A stretch of 64,000 bases of DNA from Acidovorax_G lacteus. GTDB taxonomy: Bacteria; Pseudomonadota; Gammaproteobacteria; Burkholderiales; Burkholderiaceae_C. This document shows, piece by piece, positions 36,457 through 44,649 of this stretch (the stretch's first letter is position 1; every line of letters starts with the position of its first letter). Position numbers and translations under genes: made by a program. The DNA lies in the NCBI RefSeq assembly GCF_039540375.1, contig NZ_BAABEX010000030.1, forward strand, positions 124,001 through 188,000. Reading direction: 5' to 3'. The notes beneath the pieces are model-generated. The model was not told the origin of the DNA. It was given only the letters and a program-made list of their open reading frames with translations, and searched no databases.

Positions 36457-37740
36457 TCAGGCCGCGCCTGCCAGCAGGGTGCGCTCGACCAATCGGTCAT
36501 CGCCCAGCACGATGAGGGCGAACAGCAGCTCGTCCAGCGTGCGGGCCGCTTGGGTGCGGCGGGCCAGCAGGGGCGTTGCGGCCGGATTCAGCACGACGAA
36601 GTCGGCTTCGCACCCGGGCTGCAGATTGCCCACCACGCCCGCCAGGCCCAAGGCCTGGGCCGCACCCGCCGTGTGCTGCCACCAGAGATGCTGCGGCGAC
36701 AGGCTGAGCCCGCTTTTGGTCTGCCCTTCCCGGCCGACATAGTAGGCCGCGAGCATGGTGTGGAACGGGCTGAAGCTCGTGCCCCCGCCCACGTCGCTGG
36801 CCAGACCGTAGCGAAAGCCCACGCGGTCGGCCCCGGCGTAGTCGAAAAAGCCACTGCCCAGGAACAAATTGCTGGTGGGACTGACCGCTGCCGCAGCGCC
36901 CGTGCCGCGCATGCGCGCACGGTCCTCGTCGTCAAAGTGGATGCAATGGGCGTACACCGCCCGCTCGCGCATCAGACCGAAATCGTCGTACACCGCAAGA
37001 TAGCTGCTGGCCTGCGGAAACAGCTCGCGCGCCCAGCGGATCTCGTCGCGGTTTTCCGCGACGTGGGACTGGATCCACACGTCCGGGTAGGCCGCGGCCA
37101 GTTCGCCCGCGCCGCCCAACTGGGCCGGCGTGCTGGTGGGTGCAAAGCGGGGGGTGATCGCATAGCCCAGACGGTCCACACCGTGCCAGCGCCGGATCAA
37201 GGCCTCGGTATCGCGCAGGCTTTGCTCGGTGTCGTCGCGCACACCGTCGGGCGAATGGCGATCCTGCAGCACCTTGCCCGTGATGAGCCGCATACCGCGT
37301 GCCTGGGCAGCCCCCATCAGCGCATCGACCGAGGCCGGATGGGAGGTCGCAAAGGCCAGCGGCGTCGTCACGCCGTTGCGCTGCAGTTCATCGAGAAAGA
37401 ACGCCGCCACCGCATCGCAGTAGGCTGGGTCGGCAAAACGGCTCTCGTGCGGAAAGGTGTAGTGCTCCAGCCAGGGCAGCAAGCCCTCGGCCGGCGAGCC
37501 GATGACATCGGTTTGCGGGTAGTGCACGTGCAGGTCCACAAACCCGGGGGCGATCAGGCGATCCGGCCAATGGGTCACCGGATGGCCGGCATAAGTGGCC
37601 GACAGCGCAGCCCACGGCCCGGCCGCCACGACGCGGGCAAGGCCGTCAGGCCCCCGCTCTGTGGCCAGCAGGCCATCGGATTCGTACACGGCCGACCCGT
37701 CGTCGGCAAAGCGCAGCAGCGCGGCGCGATAGACATTCAT
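36457..37740 (-). CDS. guaD: Guanine deaminase
   Basis: A 427-residue amidohydrolase converting guanine to xanthine. The metal motif is GFVDLHVHYPQTD. Further signatures are FATSHPASVD, GKVLQDRHSPDG, HVAENRDEI and GLASDVGGGTSFSP, all as in bacterial GuaD. It lies 70 bp after a BMP-type binding-protein gene on the same strand, and the product xanthine is the XdhAB substrate. The C-terminus is normal. Confidence 0.95.
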   Translation of the reverse strand: MNVYRAALLRFADDGSAVYESDGLLATERGPDGLARVVAAGPWAALSATYAGHPVTHWPDRLIAPGFVDLHVHYPQTDVIGSPAEGLLPWLEHYTFPHESRFADPAYCDAVAAFFLDELQRNGVTTPLAFATSHPASVDALMGAAQARGMRLITGKVLQDRHSPDGVRDDTEQSLRDTEALIRRWHGVDRLGYAITPRFAPTSTPAQLGGAGELAAAYPDVWIQSHVAENRDEIRWARELFPQASSYLAVYDDFGLMRERAVYAHCIHFDDEDRARMRGTGAAAAVSPTSNLFLGSGFFDYAGADRVGFRYGLASDVGGGTSFSPFHTMLAAYYVGREGQTKSGLSLSPQHLWWQHTAGAAQALGLAGVVGNLQPGCEADFVVLNPAATPLLARRTQAARTLDELLFALIVLGDDRLVERTLLAGAA

Positions 37741-37810
37741 GGGAAGCGAGCTTATCCGCGGCTGGCACGGCGCGCATACGCGCCGGCCTATAGCGGGTAT
37801 GCACTGCGCA

Positions 37811-38911
37811 TCAACGGGGCAGGCGGCCGACCACCCCCTCGACCAGCCAGTTCATCTGCAGGATCTGCTCGTCGCCCAGGGTCTGGCCCTTGGCAATCAC
37901 CTCGCGGCCCTCGTTGTCGCGCACTGCCGCGCGCTGCGCGTGGAACGGGTGCAGACGCCCCTCGCCGATGGCTTTTTGCGCAGCCAGCACCTCGGCCTGC
38001 ACGGCCTGCGGCACGCGGCTGCCGAAATCGCCCACGCGGATCATGCCTTCGCGCACGCCGCCCCACACCGTACGGCTCTTCCAGCTTCCGTCAAGCACTG
38101 CGCGCACGCGCTGGGTGTAGTAGTCGCCCCATTGGTGGGTCACGGCCACGATCTGCGCGTCGGGCCCCACCCGGCGCATGTCCGAGTGGTAGGCGACGGC
38201 CATCTTGCCGCGCTCCTGTGCGGCAGCCATCACCGCGGTCGAGCCCGTGTGAAACGCCACCACATCCACGTCCTGGTTGAACAGCGCCATGGCCGCATCA
38301 CGCTCCTTGGGCGGGTCGAACCAGACGTTGAGCCACACCACCTTGACACTGGCCTGCGGGTTCACCGAGCGCATGCCCAACGCGAACGCATTGATGCCCT
38401 GCAGCACCTCGGGAATCGGGAATCCCGCCACATAGCCCGCCACGCCGGTCTTGCTCATGCGGCCTGCCGCGATGCCGGCGAGGTAGCGTCCTTCGTAGTA
38501 GCGCGCATTGGCCGCGGTGACATTGGCCGCCGTTTTGTAACCGGTGATCGACTCAAAGCGCACGTCCGGGAAGTCGCGCGCCACACGCAACGTGGGCTCC
38601 ATGTACCCAAAGCTGGGCGTGAAGATGATCTTGTGGCCCGTCGCGGCCAGATCGCGGATCACGCGCTCGGCATCCGCGCCTTCCGCGACGTTCTCGACGA
38701 AAGTCGTCTTCACCTGGTTGCCGAGCGCGGCCTCCACGGCCTTGCGGCCCTCGTCGTGCTGGCGCGTCCAGCCGGCCTCGGTGATGGGGGAGACATAGAC
38801 AAAGCCCGCCTTCAGCGGCTCTGCAGCCGGGGCGCTGCGCTGCTGGGCTGGGAGGGAAAAGGGAAGGAAAAAACAGGCGGCCGCGAGCGCGGCAGCGAGG
38901 TTTTTGTACAT
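37811..38911 (-). CDS. BMP-family ABC transporter substrate-binding protein (purine type), second copy
   Basis: A 366-residue binding protein of the Bmp/PnrA-like group, which binds purine nucleosides or related bases. A Sec signal peptide (KNLAAALAAACFFLPFSLPAQ) precedes the mature AGFVYVSPITEAGWTRQHDEG. Further motifs are FTPSFGYMEPTL and KTGVAGYVAGFPIPEVLQG. It is paralogous to the lipoprotein at 41282-42448 but lacks the Cys anchor. It is adjacent to guaD, with a terminator upstream, so guaD and this gene may form their own transcript. Confidence 0.9.
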   Translation of the reverse strand: MYKNLAAALAAACFFLPFSLPAQQRSAPAAEPLKAGFVYVSPITEAGWTRQHDEGRKAVEAALGNQVKTTFVENVAEGADAERVIRDLAATGHKIIFTPSFGYMEPTLRVARDFPDVRFESITGYKTAANVTAANARYYEGRYLAGIAAGRMSKTGVAGYVAGFPIPEVLQGINAFALGMRSVNPQASVKVVWLNVWFDPPKERDAAMALFNQDVDVVAFHTGSTAVMAAAQERGKMAVAYHSDMRRVGPDAQIVAVTHQWGDYYTQRVRAVLDGSWKSRTVWGGVREGMIRVGDFGSRVPQAVQAEVLAAQKAIGEGRLHPFHAQRAAVRDNEGREVIAKGQTLGDEQILQMNWLVEGVVGRLPR

Positions 38912-38940
38912 GGTGTTCCTCTACATGGTCCCGGGGACAG

Positions 38941-38973
38941 AAAAAGCAAAAGGCTGCCGGGACAGCAGCCTTT
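38941..38973 (-). terminator. Intrinsic terminator after the adenine-deaminase-type gene
   Basis: AAAGGCTGC-N7-GCAGCCTTT forms a 9-bp stem. On the minus strand it is followed by TTTTGCTTTTT. It separates the Rieske/deaminase transcript from the downstream binding protein and guaD. Confidence 0.8.
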
Positions 38974-39111
38974 GCGCCTCAAATTGTACCGAAAGCGCCC
39001 CTTGACCGGCTGGCAGCCGCCCGGGGCCGGGCCGCCCGCCCGCGGGGCAACGGCTGCTTGCACAGCCTCGCGCACCCCACAGGCTTGCGGGCCTGTGCCG
39101 TGCGATACGGC

Positions 39112-40161
39112 TCAGTCGTGTTCGACGAAGCGCTCGAACACGCCCTTGAGACGGTGCTCCCAGTCGCGCTTTTCGGCATCGCTGGCAAAGCTGGCTTCAA
39201 AGCTGTTGAACGCCAGCTGGTACGCATGCTTCGCGGTCAGGCCCGTGGCCGCAAACACCTGGGTGAAGTTGTCGTTGATGTAGCCGCCAAAGTAGGCGGG
39301 GTCGTCGGAGTTGACGGTGGCGGCCAGACCTGCGTCCAGCAAGGTGCCCAGGTTGTGCTGGCGCAGATCCGGAAAGACGCAAAGCTTCTGGTTGGACAGC
39401 GGACACACTGTGAGCGGAATCCGATCGTGCGCAAGGCGCTGCATCAGGGCAGCGTCGTGCACCGCTTGCACGCCATGGTCGATGCGTTCGACCTTGAGCA
39501 CATCGAGTGCGCTCCAGATGTAAGCCGGAGGCCCCTCTTCCCCCGCATGGGCCACAAGGCGCAGGCCCAGCTCACGGCAACGGGCAAAGACGCGCGCAAA
39601 CTTTTCGGGCGGATGCCCCAACTCGCTCGAATCCAGGCCCACGCCCACGATGCGGTCGCGGTACGGGAGGGCCTGCTCCAGCGTGGCGAACGCGTCTTCC
39701 TCGCTCAGGTGGCGCAGGAAGCACAGGATCAGCACGGCACTCACGCCCAGCTGCGCGCGGGCGTCTTCGCAGGCGCGGTGCAGGCCTTGCAGCACCGTCT
39801 GCATCGACACGCCCCGGGACGTATGCGTCTGCGGATCGAAAAAAATCTCGGCCCGCACCACCTGGTCGGCCGCCGCGCGCTGCAGGTAGGCCCAGGCCAT
39901 GTCGTAGAAGTCCTGCTCGTGCAAGAGCACGCTCGCCCCGGCGTAATAAATATCGAGGAAGCTTTGCAGGTTGGTGAACGCATAGGCGCTGCGCAGCGCC
40001 TCCACGCTGGCATAGGGCAGCGCCACGCCGTTGCGCTGCGCCAGCGCAAAGATCAGTTCGGGCTCAAGCGAGCCCTCGATGTGGATGTGCAGCTCGGCCT
40101 TGGGCATGGCGCGCAGCAGCTCGGGCAGACGGCGGGCGGGAACGGGCGGGACCTTGAACAT
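39112..40161 (-). CDS. Adenine deaminase-type protein (adenosine deaminase family)
   Basis: A 349-residue amidohydrolase. Zinc ligands are in ELHIHIEGSLEPE at the N-terminus, VAHAGEEG and NSDDPAYFGGY. The HIEGSLEPE and DDPAYFGGY forms resemble the 'adenine deaminase type 2' group (Pseudomonas PA0148, yeast Aah1) more than true adenosine deaminases. The expected reaction is adenine to hypoxanthine, which XdhAB would oxidise. The ATG at 40161 overlaps the Rieske-gene stop (TGATG), a strong sign of coupling. Adenosine cannot be excluded as substrate. Confidence 0.88.
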   Translation of the reverse strand: MFKVPPVPARRLPELLRAMPKAELHIHIEGSLEPELIFALAQRNGVALPYASVEALRSAYAFTNLQSFLDIYYAGASVLLHEQDFYDMAWAYLQRAAADQVVRAEIFFDPQTHTSRGVSMQTVLQGLHRACEDARAQLGVSAVLILCFLRHLSEEDAFATLEQALPYRDRIVGVGLDSSELGHPPEKFARVFARCRELGLRLVAHAGEEGPPAYIWSALDVLKVERIDHGVQAVHDAALMQRLAHDRIPLTVCPLSNQKLCVFPDLRQHNLGTLLDAGLAATVNSDDPAYFGGYINDNFTQVFAATGLTAKHAYQLAFNSFEASFASDAEKRDWEHRLKGVFERFVEHD

Positions 40162-41147
40162 CAGCAAACTCCAAATGTGATGCCGCTGCGCTGCAGGAAT
40201 CGGCGGTATGTCGATGATGCACGGTCTGCGGCGGTGTGCAACTCTGCCCGCACATCCAGCGGCAGCCGTTTGGGCTGCTGGGATTCCAGCACGGGTTGGT
40301 CCTGCGTGAAGATGGTGTGCTGAAACGCCCGCAAGGCATCGTCGGGTGTCTCGACATCGGCCACGGCCAGGCGAAACCAGACACGCGAATATTCCGGGGT
40401 GACCGGGCAGATGAACAGGCCGATGGCCTCACGCCAGCCGGCCACGGCCGTGGTGCCTGGGGGCGGCTCTTTGGTCAGCAGCGCGGCATACGGGGCCGTG
40501 ACCTCGTAGCCGTACGCCACCAGGGCCGGTGCGGTGGAATGCAGGTTGGACTGCGGCTGCCAGGCCCGGCAGTCGAAGGCACGCAGCCCGGTGGGCGTGT
40601 CTTCCACCCGGTAGTCGGGCACAGCCGTGTGGGCACGGGCGCCCAGCCAGCCCTCGTGCACGAAGCCGAAGTGCGCCATGTCCAGGAAGTTCTCCACCAC
40701 GCGCGGTGCACTGGAGGCCACGTCGTACGGACCGCAGAGCGCTGTGCGCAGCGCAGGCTCGTGCTCGGCTGCAAAGGCTGGCAGCATGCCGCCAGCGCCC
40801 TGAAGGCGCACCCACACCAGGCCATACGCCTCCTGTACCGCGTGGCAGGCCACGCTGTGGGTGGTCGGTGGCACAAAGCCAGGCAAGGCCGGGACATGTC
40901 GGCACTGGCCCTGGTGATCGAACTGCCAGCCGTGGTACGGACACTCGATGCGACCGTCGCACACACGGCCCAGCGAAAGGCGCGCGCCCCGGTGCGGACA
41001 GCGGTCTGGCATGGCCCGCACGGCCCCTTGGGCATCGCGCCAGAGCACGAGCGCTTGCTCCAGCAACGTAACCGCCACCGGTGCCTCGGCCACGTCGTCA
41101 CTGGCCGCCACCGGGTGCCACAGGCTGGCTTCCACCGAATAACGCAT
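40161..41147 (-). CDS. Rieske non-heme iron oxygenase, NdmA/B (purine N-demethylase)-like
   Basis: A 328-residue ring-hydroxylating oxygenase alpha-type protein. The Rieske centre is C50PH52 and C69PYH72. A catalytic domain follows with ENFLDMAHFGFVHEG, which supplies the mononuclear iron site. The C-terminal segment FTQDQPVLESQQPK resembles the caffeine/theobromine N1- and N3-demethylases NdmA/NdmB (recalled similarity). It is coupled to the adenine-deaminase-type gene and sits in a purine cluster. A role in demethylating or oxidising methylated purines is plausible but unproven. No dedicated reductase was seen nearby. Confidence 0.8.
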   Translation of the reverse strand: MRYSVEASLWHPVAASDDVAEAPVAVTLLEQALVLWRDAQGAVRAMPDRCPHRGARLSLGRVCDGRIECPYHGWQFDHQGQCRHVPALPGFVPPTTHSVACHAVQEAYGLVWVRLQGAGGMLPAFAAEHEPALRTALCGPYDVASSAPRVVENFLDMAHFGFVHEGWLGARAHTAVPDYRVEDTPTGLRAFDCRAWQPQSNLHSTAPALVAYGYEVTAPYAALLTKEPPPGTTAVAGWREAIGLFICPVTPEYSRVWFRLAVADVETPDDALRAFQHTIFTQDQPVLESQQPKRLPLDVRAELHTAADRASSTYRRFLQRSGITFGVC

Positions 41148-41212
41148 GCGAGCCTCCTCCCGGTACGACCACAAGCGCATGCCCTTGCAACGGAGGCACG
41201 CGCGACCCAATG

Positions 41213-41236
41213 AAAAGGGCCGCCCGCAGGCGGCCC
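41213..41236 (-). terminator. Intrinsic terminator after the BMP transporter operon
   Basis: GGGCCGCC-CGCA-GGCGGCCC is a perfect 8-bp GC stem, followed on the minus strand by TTTT. It lies about 45 bp beyond the lipoprotein binding-protein stop and before the Rieske gene. Confidence 0.8.
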
Positions 41237-41281
41237 AGCAGCACGACAGGCCCACCGCAGCAGGCCCGTGCATAGCGGTGC

Positions 41282-42448
41282 TTACTTCTTCTCGCCGCCG
41301 GGGATCTTGCCTTCCACGCCCTTGACGTAGAAGTTCACGCCCGACAGGAACTTGTCGTCAGCGACCACATCCTTGGCCAGCACTTCCTTGCCGTCCTGAC
41401 CCACGATCGGGCCCTTCCAGATGTGGTACGTGCCAGCGGCCAGGCCCTTCTTGATCTCTTCGACCTTGGCCTTGATGTCGGCCGGCACGTCGTCGGCGAT
41501 CGAGACGATGTCGATGGCGCCTTCCTTCACGCCCCACCAGCTCTGGCCCGTGGTCCAGGTGCCTTCCAGCGCATCCTTGGTGGCCTTGATGTAGTACGGA
41601 CCCCAGTTGATGATGGCGGAAGCCAGGTGGGCCTTGGGACCGTAGGCGGTCATGTCCGAATCCCAGCCAAACGCGCGCTTGCCCTTTTCCTGGGCGGTCT
41701 TGAGCACGGCTGGCGAATCGGTGTTCTGGAACAGAACGTCGGCACCGCCATTGATCAGGCTGGTGGCGGCTTCGGTTTCCTTCGGCGGGCTGAACCATTC
41801 GTTCACCCAGACCACCTTGGTCTTGATCTTGGGGTTGACCGACTGCGCACCCATGGTGAAGCTGTTGATGTTGCGGATCACTTCCGGGATCGGCACCGAA
41901 CCCACCACACCCAGGGTGTTGGACTTGGTCATGGCACCGGCGATGACACCGGCCATGTACGCGCCTTCATAAGTGCGGCTGTCGTAGGTGCGCAGGTTGT
42001 CGGCCGTCTTGTAGCCCGTGGCATGCTCGAACTTGATGTTCGGGTTGTCGCCAGCGACCTTCAGCATGGACTCCATGTAGCCGAAGGTGGTGCCGAAGAT
42101 CAGCTTGTTGCCTTGGCCGGCCATGTCGCGCAGCACGCGCTCGGCGTCGGCCGACTCGGGCACGCTCTCCACGAAGCTGGTCACGACCTTGTCGCCGAAT
42201 TCCTTCTCGATCGCCTTGCGGCCGTTGTCGTGCGCGAAGGTCCAACCGCCGTCGCCCACCGGGCCCACGTAGGCGAATGCGATCTTCAGCGGCTCGGGCT
42301 TGGGTGCCGGAGCTTCGGCGGCAGGAGCCGGAGCGGGCGCGGGAGCCGGTGCGGGCTCTTCCTTCTTGCCACAACCCACCAAGGCGGCAGCGGCCACGGC
42401 AGACAGTGCGGCCACCTTCAGCAGGGAGCGTTTGTGCAGATCGGTCAT
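41282..42448 (-). CDS. BMP-family ABC transporter lipoprotein (purine-binding), main copy
   Basis: A 388-residue binding lipoprotein. The leader ends in AAALVGC. An Ala/Pro repeat linker (APAPAPAPAPAA) follows before the mature lobe (KIAFAYVGPVGDGGWTFAHD, FGTTFGYMES, VGSVPIPEVIRNIN). The domain is of the BmpA/PnrA kind, whose characterised members bind nucleosides. Being last in the permease/ATPase operon and ending at a strong terminator, it is the primary receptor of this importer. The ATG at 42448 is used. Confidence 0.92.
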   Translation of the reverse strand: MTDLHKRSLLKVAALSAVAAAALVGCGKKEEPAPAPAPAPAPAAEAPAPKPEPLKIAFAYVGPVGDGGWTFAHDNGRKAIEKEFGDKVVTSFVESVPESADAERVLRDMAGQGNKLIFGTTFGYMESMLKVAGDNPNIKFEHATGYKTADNLRTYDSRTYEGAYMAGVIAGAMTKSNTLGVVGSVPIPEVIRNINSFTMGAQSVNPKIKTKVVWVNEWFSPPKETEAATSLINGGADVLFQNTDSPAVLKTAQEKGKRAFGWDSDMTAYGPKAHLASAIINWGPYYIKATKDALEGTWTTGQSWWGVKEGAIDIVSIADDVPADIKAKVEEIKKGLAAGTYHIWKGPIVGQDGKEVLAKDVVADDKFLSGVNFYVKGVEGKIPGGEKK

Positions 42449-42558
42449 GTTGTTTCCTTCAAAGGACAAGGTTGGCGACAGAGGCGGTTACAAAAGCGTC
42501 GATTATGGGCTGTTCGACCGGCGAGTAGAAACCCTGCACGGCGGACGGAATCAGCACA

Positions 42559-43479
42559 TCACGAACCCGGATAAAACGGCTTGCCCAGCGAGGCCGGCAT
42601 GTTCACGCGGATCCAGGTCGGATTGCGCGAGATCAGGGCCAGCACCACGATGGTGGCGATGTAGGGCAGCATGCTCAGCAGCTGGCTGGCCACCTGCACG
42701 CCTGTGGCTTGCAGATGGAACTGCAGCATGGTCACACCGCCGAACAGATAAGCCCCAAGCAATACGCGTGCCGGACGCCAGGTGGCGAAGGTGGTGAGCG
42801 CCAGCGCAATCCAGCCACGGCCCGCGACCATGCCCTCCACCCACAGCGGCGTGTACACCGTCGAGATGTAGGCCCCGGCCAGCCCGCACAGCGCGCCCCC
42901 CGCCACCACGGCCGCCAGACGGATGCGGCGCACCGGATAGCCCAGTGCATGCGCCGACTCGGGCGATTCGCCCACCGAGCGCAGCACCAGCCCGGCGCGC
43001 GAGCGGTACAGGAACCAGATCAGCGCCCCGGTGAACAGCACCGTGAGATACACCACCGGATGCTGGCGGAACAGCGCAGGCCCGAGCAGGGGCACATCCG
43101 ACAGCACCGGTATGGCGAACTTGGGCAGCTCGGGCAGCTTGGCCTGCACGTAGCGGATGCCGACAAAGGCCGAAAAACCCACGCCGAACAGCGACAGCGC
43201 AAGCCCCGTGGCGTACTGGTTGGTGTTGAGCCAGATCACCAGCACGCCAAAGATGGCGGCCAGCACCGCCCCAGCCGCCATGCCAGCCAGCAGCCCCAGG
43301 CCGAAGTGCCCGGTGTGCACCACCGTGGCAAACCCGGCAATGGCCGCGCAGAGCATCATGCCCTCGGCCCCGAGGTTCACGATGCCCGCCTTTTCGTTGA
43401 TCAACAGGCCCAGCGCGGCAATCGCCAGCACGGTGCCTGCGCTGAGCGTGGCGCCCAGCAGCAATGCGTACGATTCCAT
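42559..43479 (-). CDS. Purine/nucleoside ABC transporter permease (NupQ/BmpD-like)
   Basis: A 306-residue permease of the BPD-transp-2 group with several hydrophobic helices. Signature segments are LINEKAGIVNLGAEGMML and YATGLALSLFGVGFSAF, with coupling-loop VGESPESAHALGYPVRR. It lies 84 bp after the other permease. It resembles B. subtilis NupQ, which with NupP, NupO and NupN takes up nucleosides. In this locus purine bases are equally likely. Confidence 0.92.
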   Translation of the reverse strand: MESYALLLGATLSAGTVLAIAALGLLINEKAGIVNLGAEGMMLCAAIAGFATVVHTGHFGLGLLAGMAAGAVLAAIFGVLVIWLNTNQYATGLALSLFGVGFSAFVGIRYVQAKLPELPKFAIPVLSDVPLLGPALFRQHPVVYLTVLFTGALIWFLYRSRAGLVLRSVGESPESAHALGYPVRRIRLAAVVAGGALCGLAGAYISTVYTPLWVEGMVAGRGWIALALTTFATWRPARVLLGAYLFGGVTMLQFHLQATGVQVASQLLSMLPYIATIVVLALISRNPTWIRVNMPASLGKPFYPGS

Positions 43480-43563
43480 GGAACGGTCAGCCCTTCCTGC
43501 CGGCAGCACCGGCGGTGCCCGGCGCCACCGCGCCCAGGCCAATGGTGGGAGATGGCAGCGCGC

Positions 43564-44649
43564 TCATGCGCTCGCCCCTGGCGCAGCAGCGCGGCGCGGC
43601 ACCCAGCGGATGCGGTAGGCGATCAGCGTGTCGCAGGCCAGCAGCGAAAACAGCAGCAAGCCCTGGAACACGCCGGTCAGCGACTTGGGCAGGCCCAGGC
43701 GCGACTGGGCGAGTTCGCCGCCGATGTAGAACATGCTCATGAGGATGGCCGACAACACCATGCCGACCGGGTGCAACCGCCCCACAAAGGCCACGATGAT
43801 GGCCGCAAAGCCATAGCCGGCCGGCACATAGGGCGTGAGCTGCCCGATCGGGCCGGCCACCTCCAGCGCACCGGCCAGACCGGCCGCGCCGCCTGACACC
43901 AGCAGCGCCAGCCACAGCGCGCGGCGCGACGAGAAACCCGCATAGCGCGCGGCAGCCGGGGCCAGCCCGCCCACCTGCTGCGCAAACCCGGCCCGCGTGC
44001 GGAACAAAAACACCCACAGCGCAGCCGCCCCGGCCAGCGCAATCACGAGCCCGATGGACACGCGCGAGCCCTGCATGAGCCGCGGGATCTGCGTGACCTT
44101 CTCGAACATCTTGGTCTGGGGGAAGTTGTAGCCCATCGGGTCCTTCCAGGGGCCGTAGACCAGATAACCGAGCACCAGCGTGGCCACGTACACCAGCATC
44201 AGGCTCACCAGGATCTCGTTGGCGTTGAACTTGTCGCGCAGCAAGGCGGTGAGCCCTGCCCACACCATGCCGCCCAAAATCCCGGCGAGCAAGATGGCCG
44301 GCACGATCCAGGTGCCCGTGGTCTTGTCGGCCATCAGCGCCACGCCACCGGCCGCCACGGCGCCGATCACGAATTGCCCCTCGGCCCCGATGTTCCAGAC
44401 GTTGGAGCGAAAGCACACGGCCAGGCCCAGCGCGATGAGCAGCAGCGGCGTGGCCTTGACCATCAACTCGCCCACCGCGTAGGCCGACTTGATCGGCTCC
44501 CAGAAGAAGATCTGCAGGCCGCGCACCGGGTCTTTGCCCAGCGCGGCAAACAGCGTGATGCCCACCACCACCGTAATGGCCAGCGCCAGCAGCGGCGAGC
44601 CGTACGTCCACCAGCGCGAGGCTTCGGGACGGGGTTCAAGCTTGAGCAT
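43564..44649 (-). CDS. Purine/nucleoside ABC transporter permease (NupP/BmpC-like)
   Basis: A 361-residue permease with about eight to ten membrane segments. Characteristic blocks are VCFRSNVWNIGAEGQFVIG and NEILVSLMLVYVATLVLGYL. Its 5' end overlaps the ATPase gene by 14 bp, pointing to translational coupling. It should pair with the shorter NupQ-like permease to form the membrane channel of the importer. Confidence 0.92.
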   Translation of the reverse strand: MLKLEPRPEASRWWTYGSPLLALAITVVVGITLFAALGKDPVRGLQIFFWEPIKSAYAVGELMVKATPLLLIALGLAVCFRSNVWNIGAEGQFVIGAVAAGGVALMADKTTGTWIVPAILLAGILGGMVWAGLTALLRDKFNANEILVSLMLVYVATLVLGYLVYGPWKDPMGYNFPQTKMFEKVTQIPRLMQGSRVSIGLVIALAGAAALWVFLFRTRAGFAQQVGGLAPAAARYAGFSSRRALWLALLVSGGAAGLAGALEVAGPIGQLTPYVPAGYGFAAIIVAFVGRLHPVGMVLSAILMSMFYIGGELAQSRLGLPKSLTGVFQGLLLFSLLACDTLIAYRIRWVPRRAAAPGASA

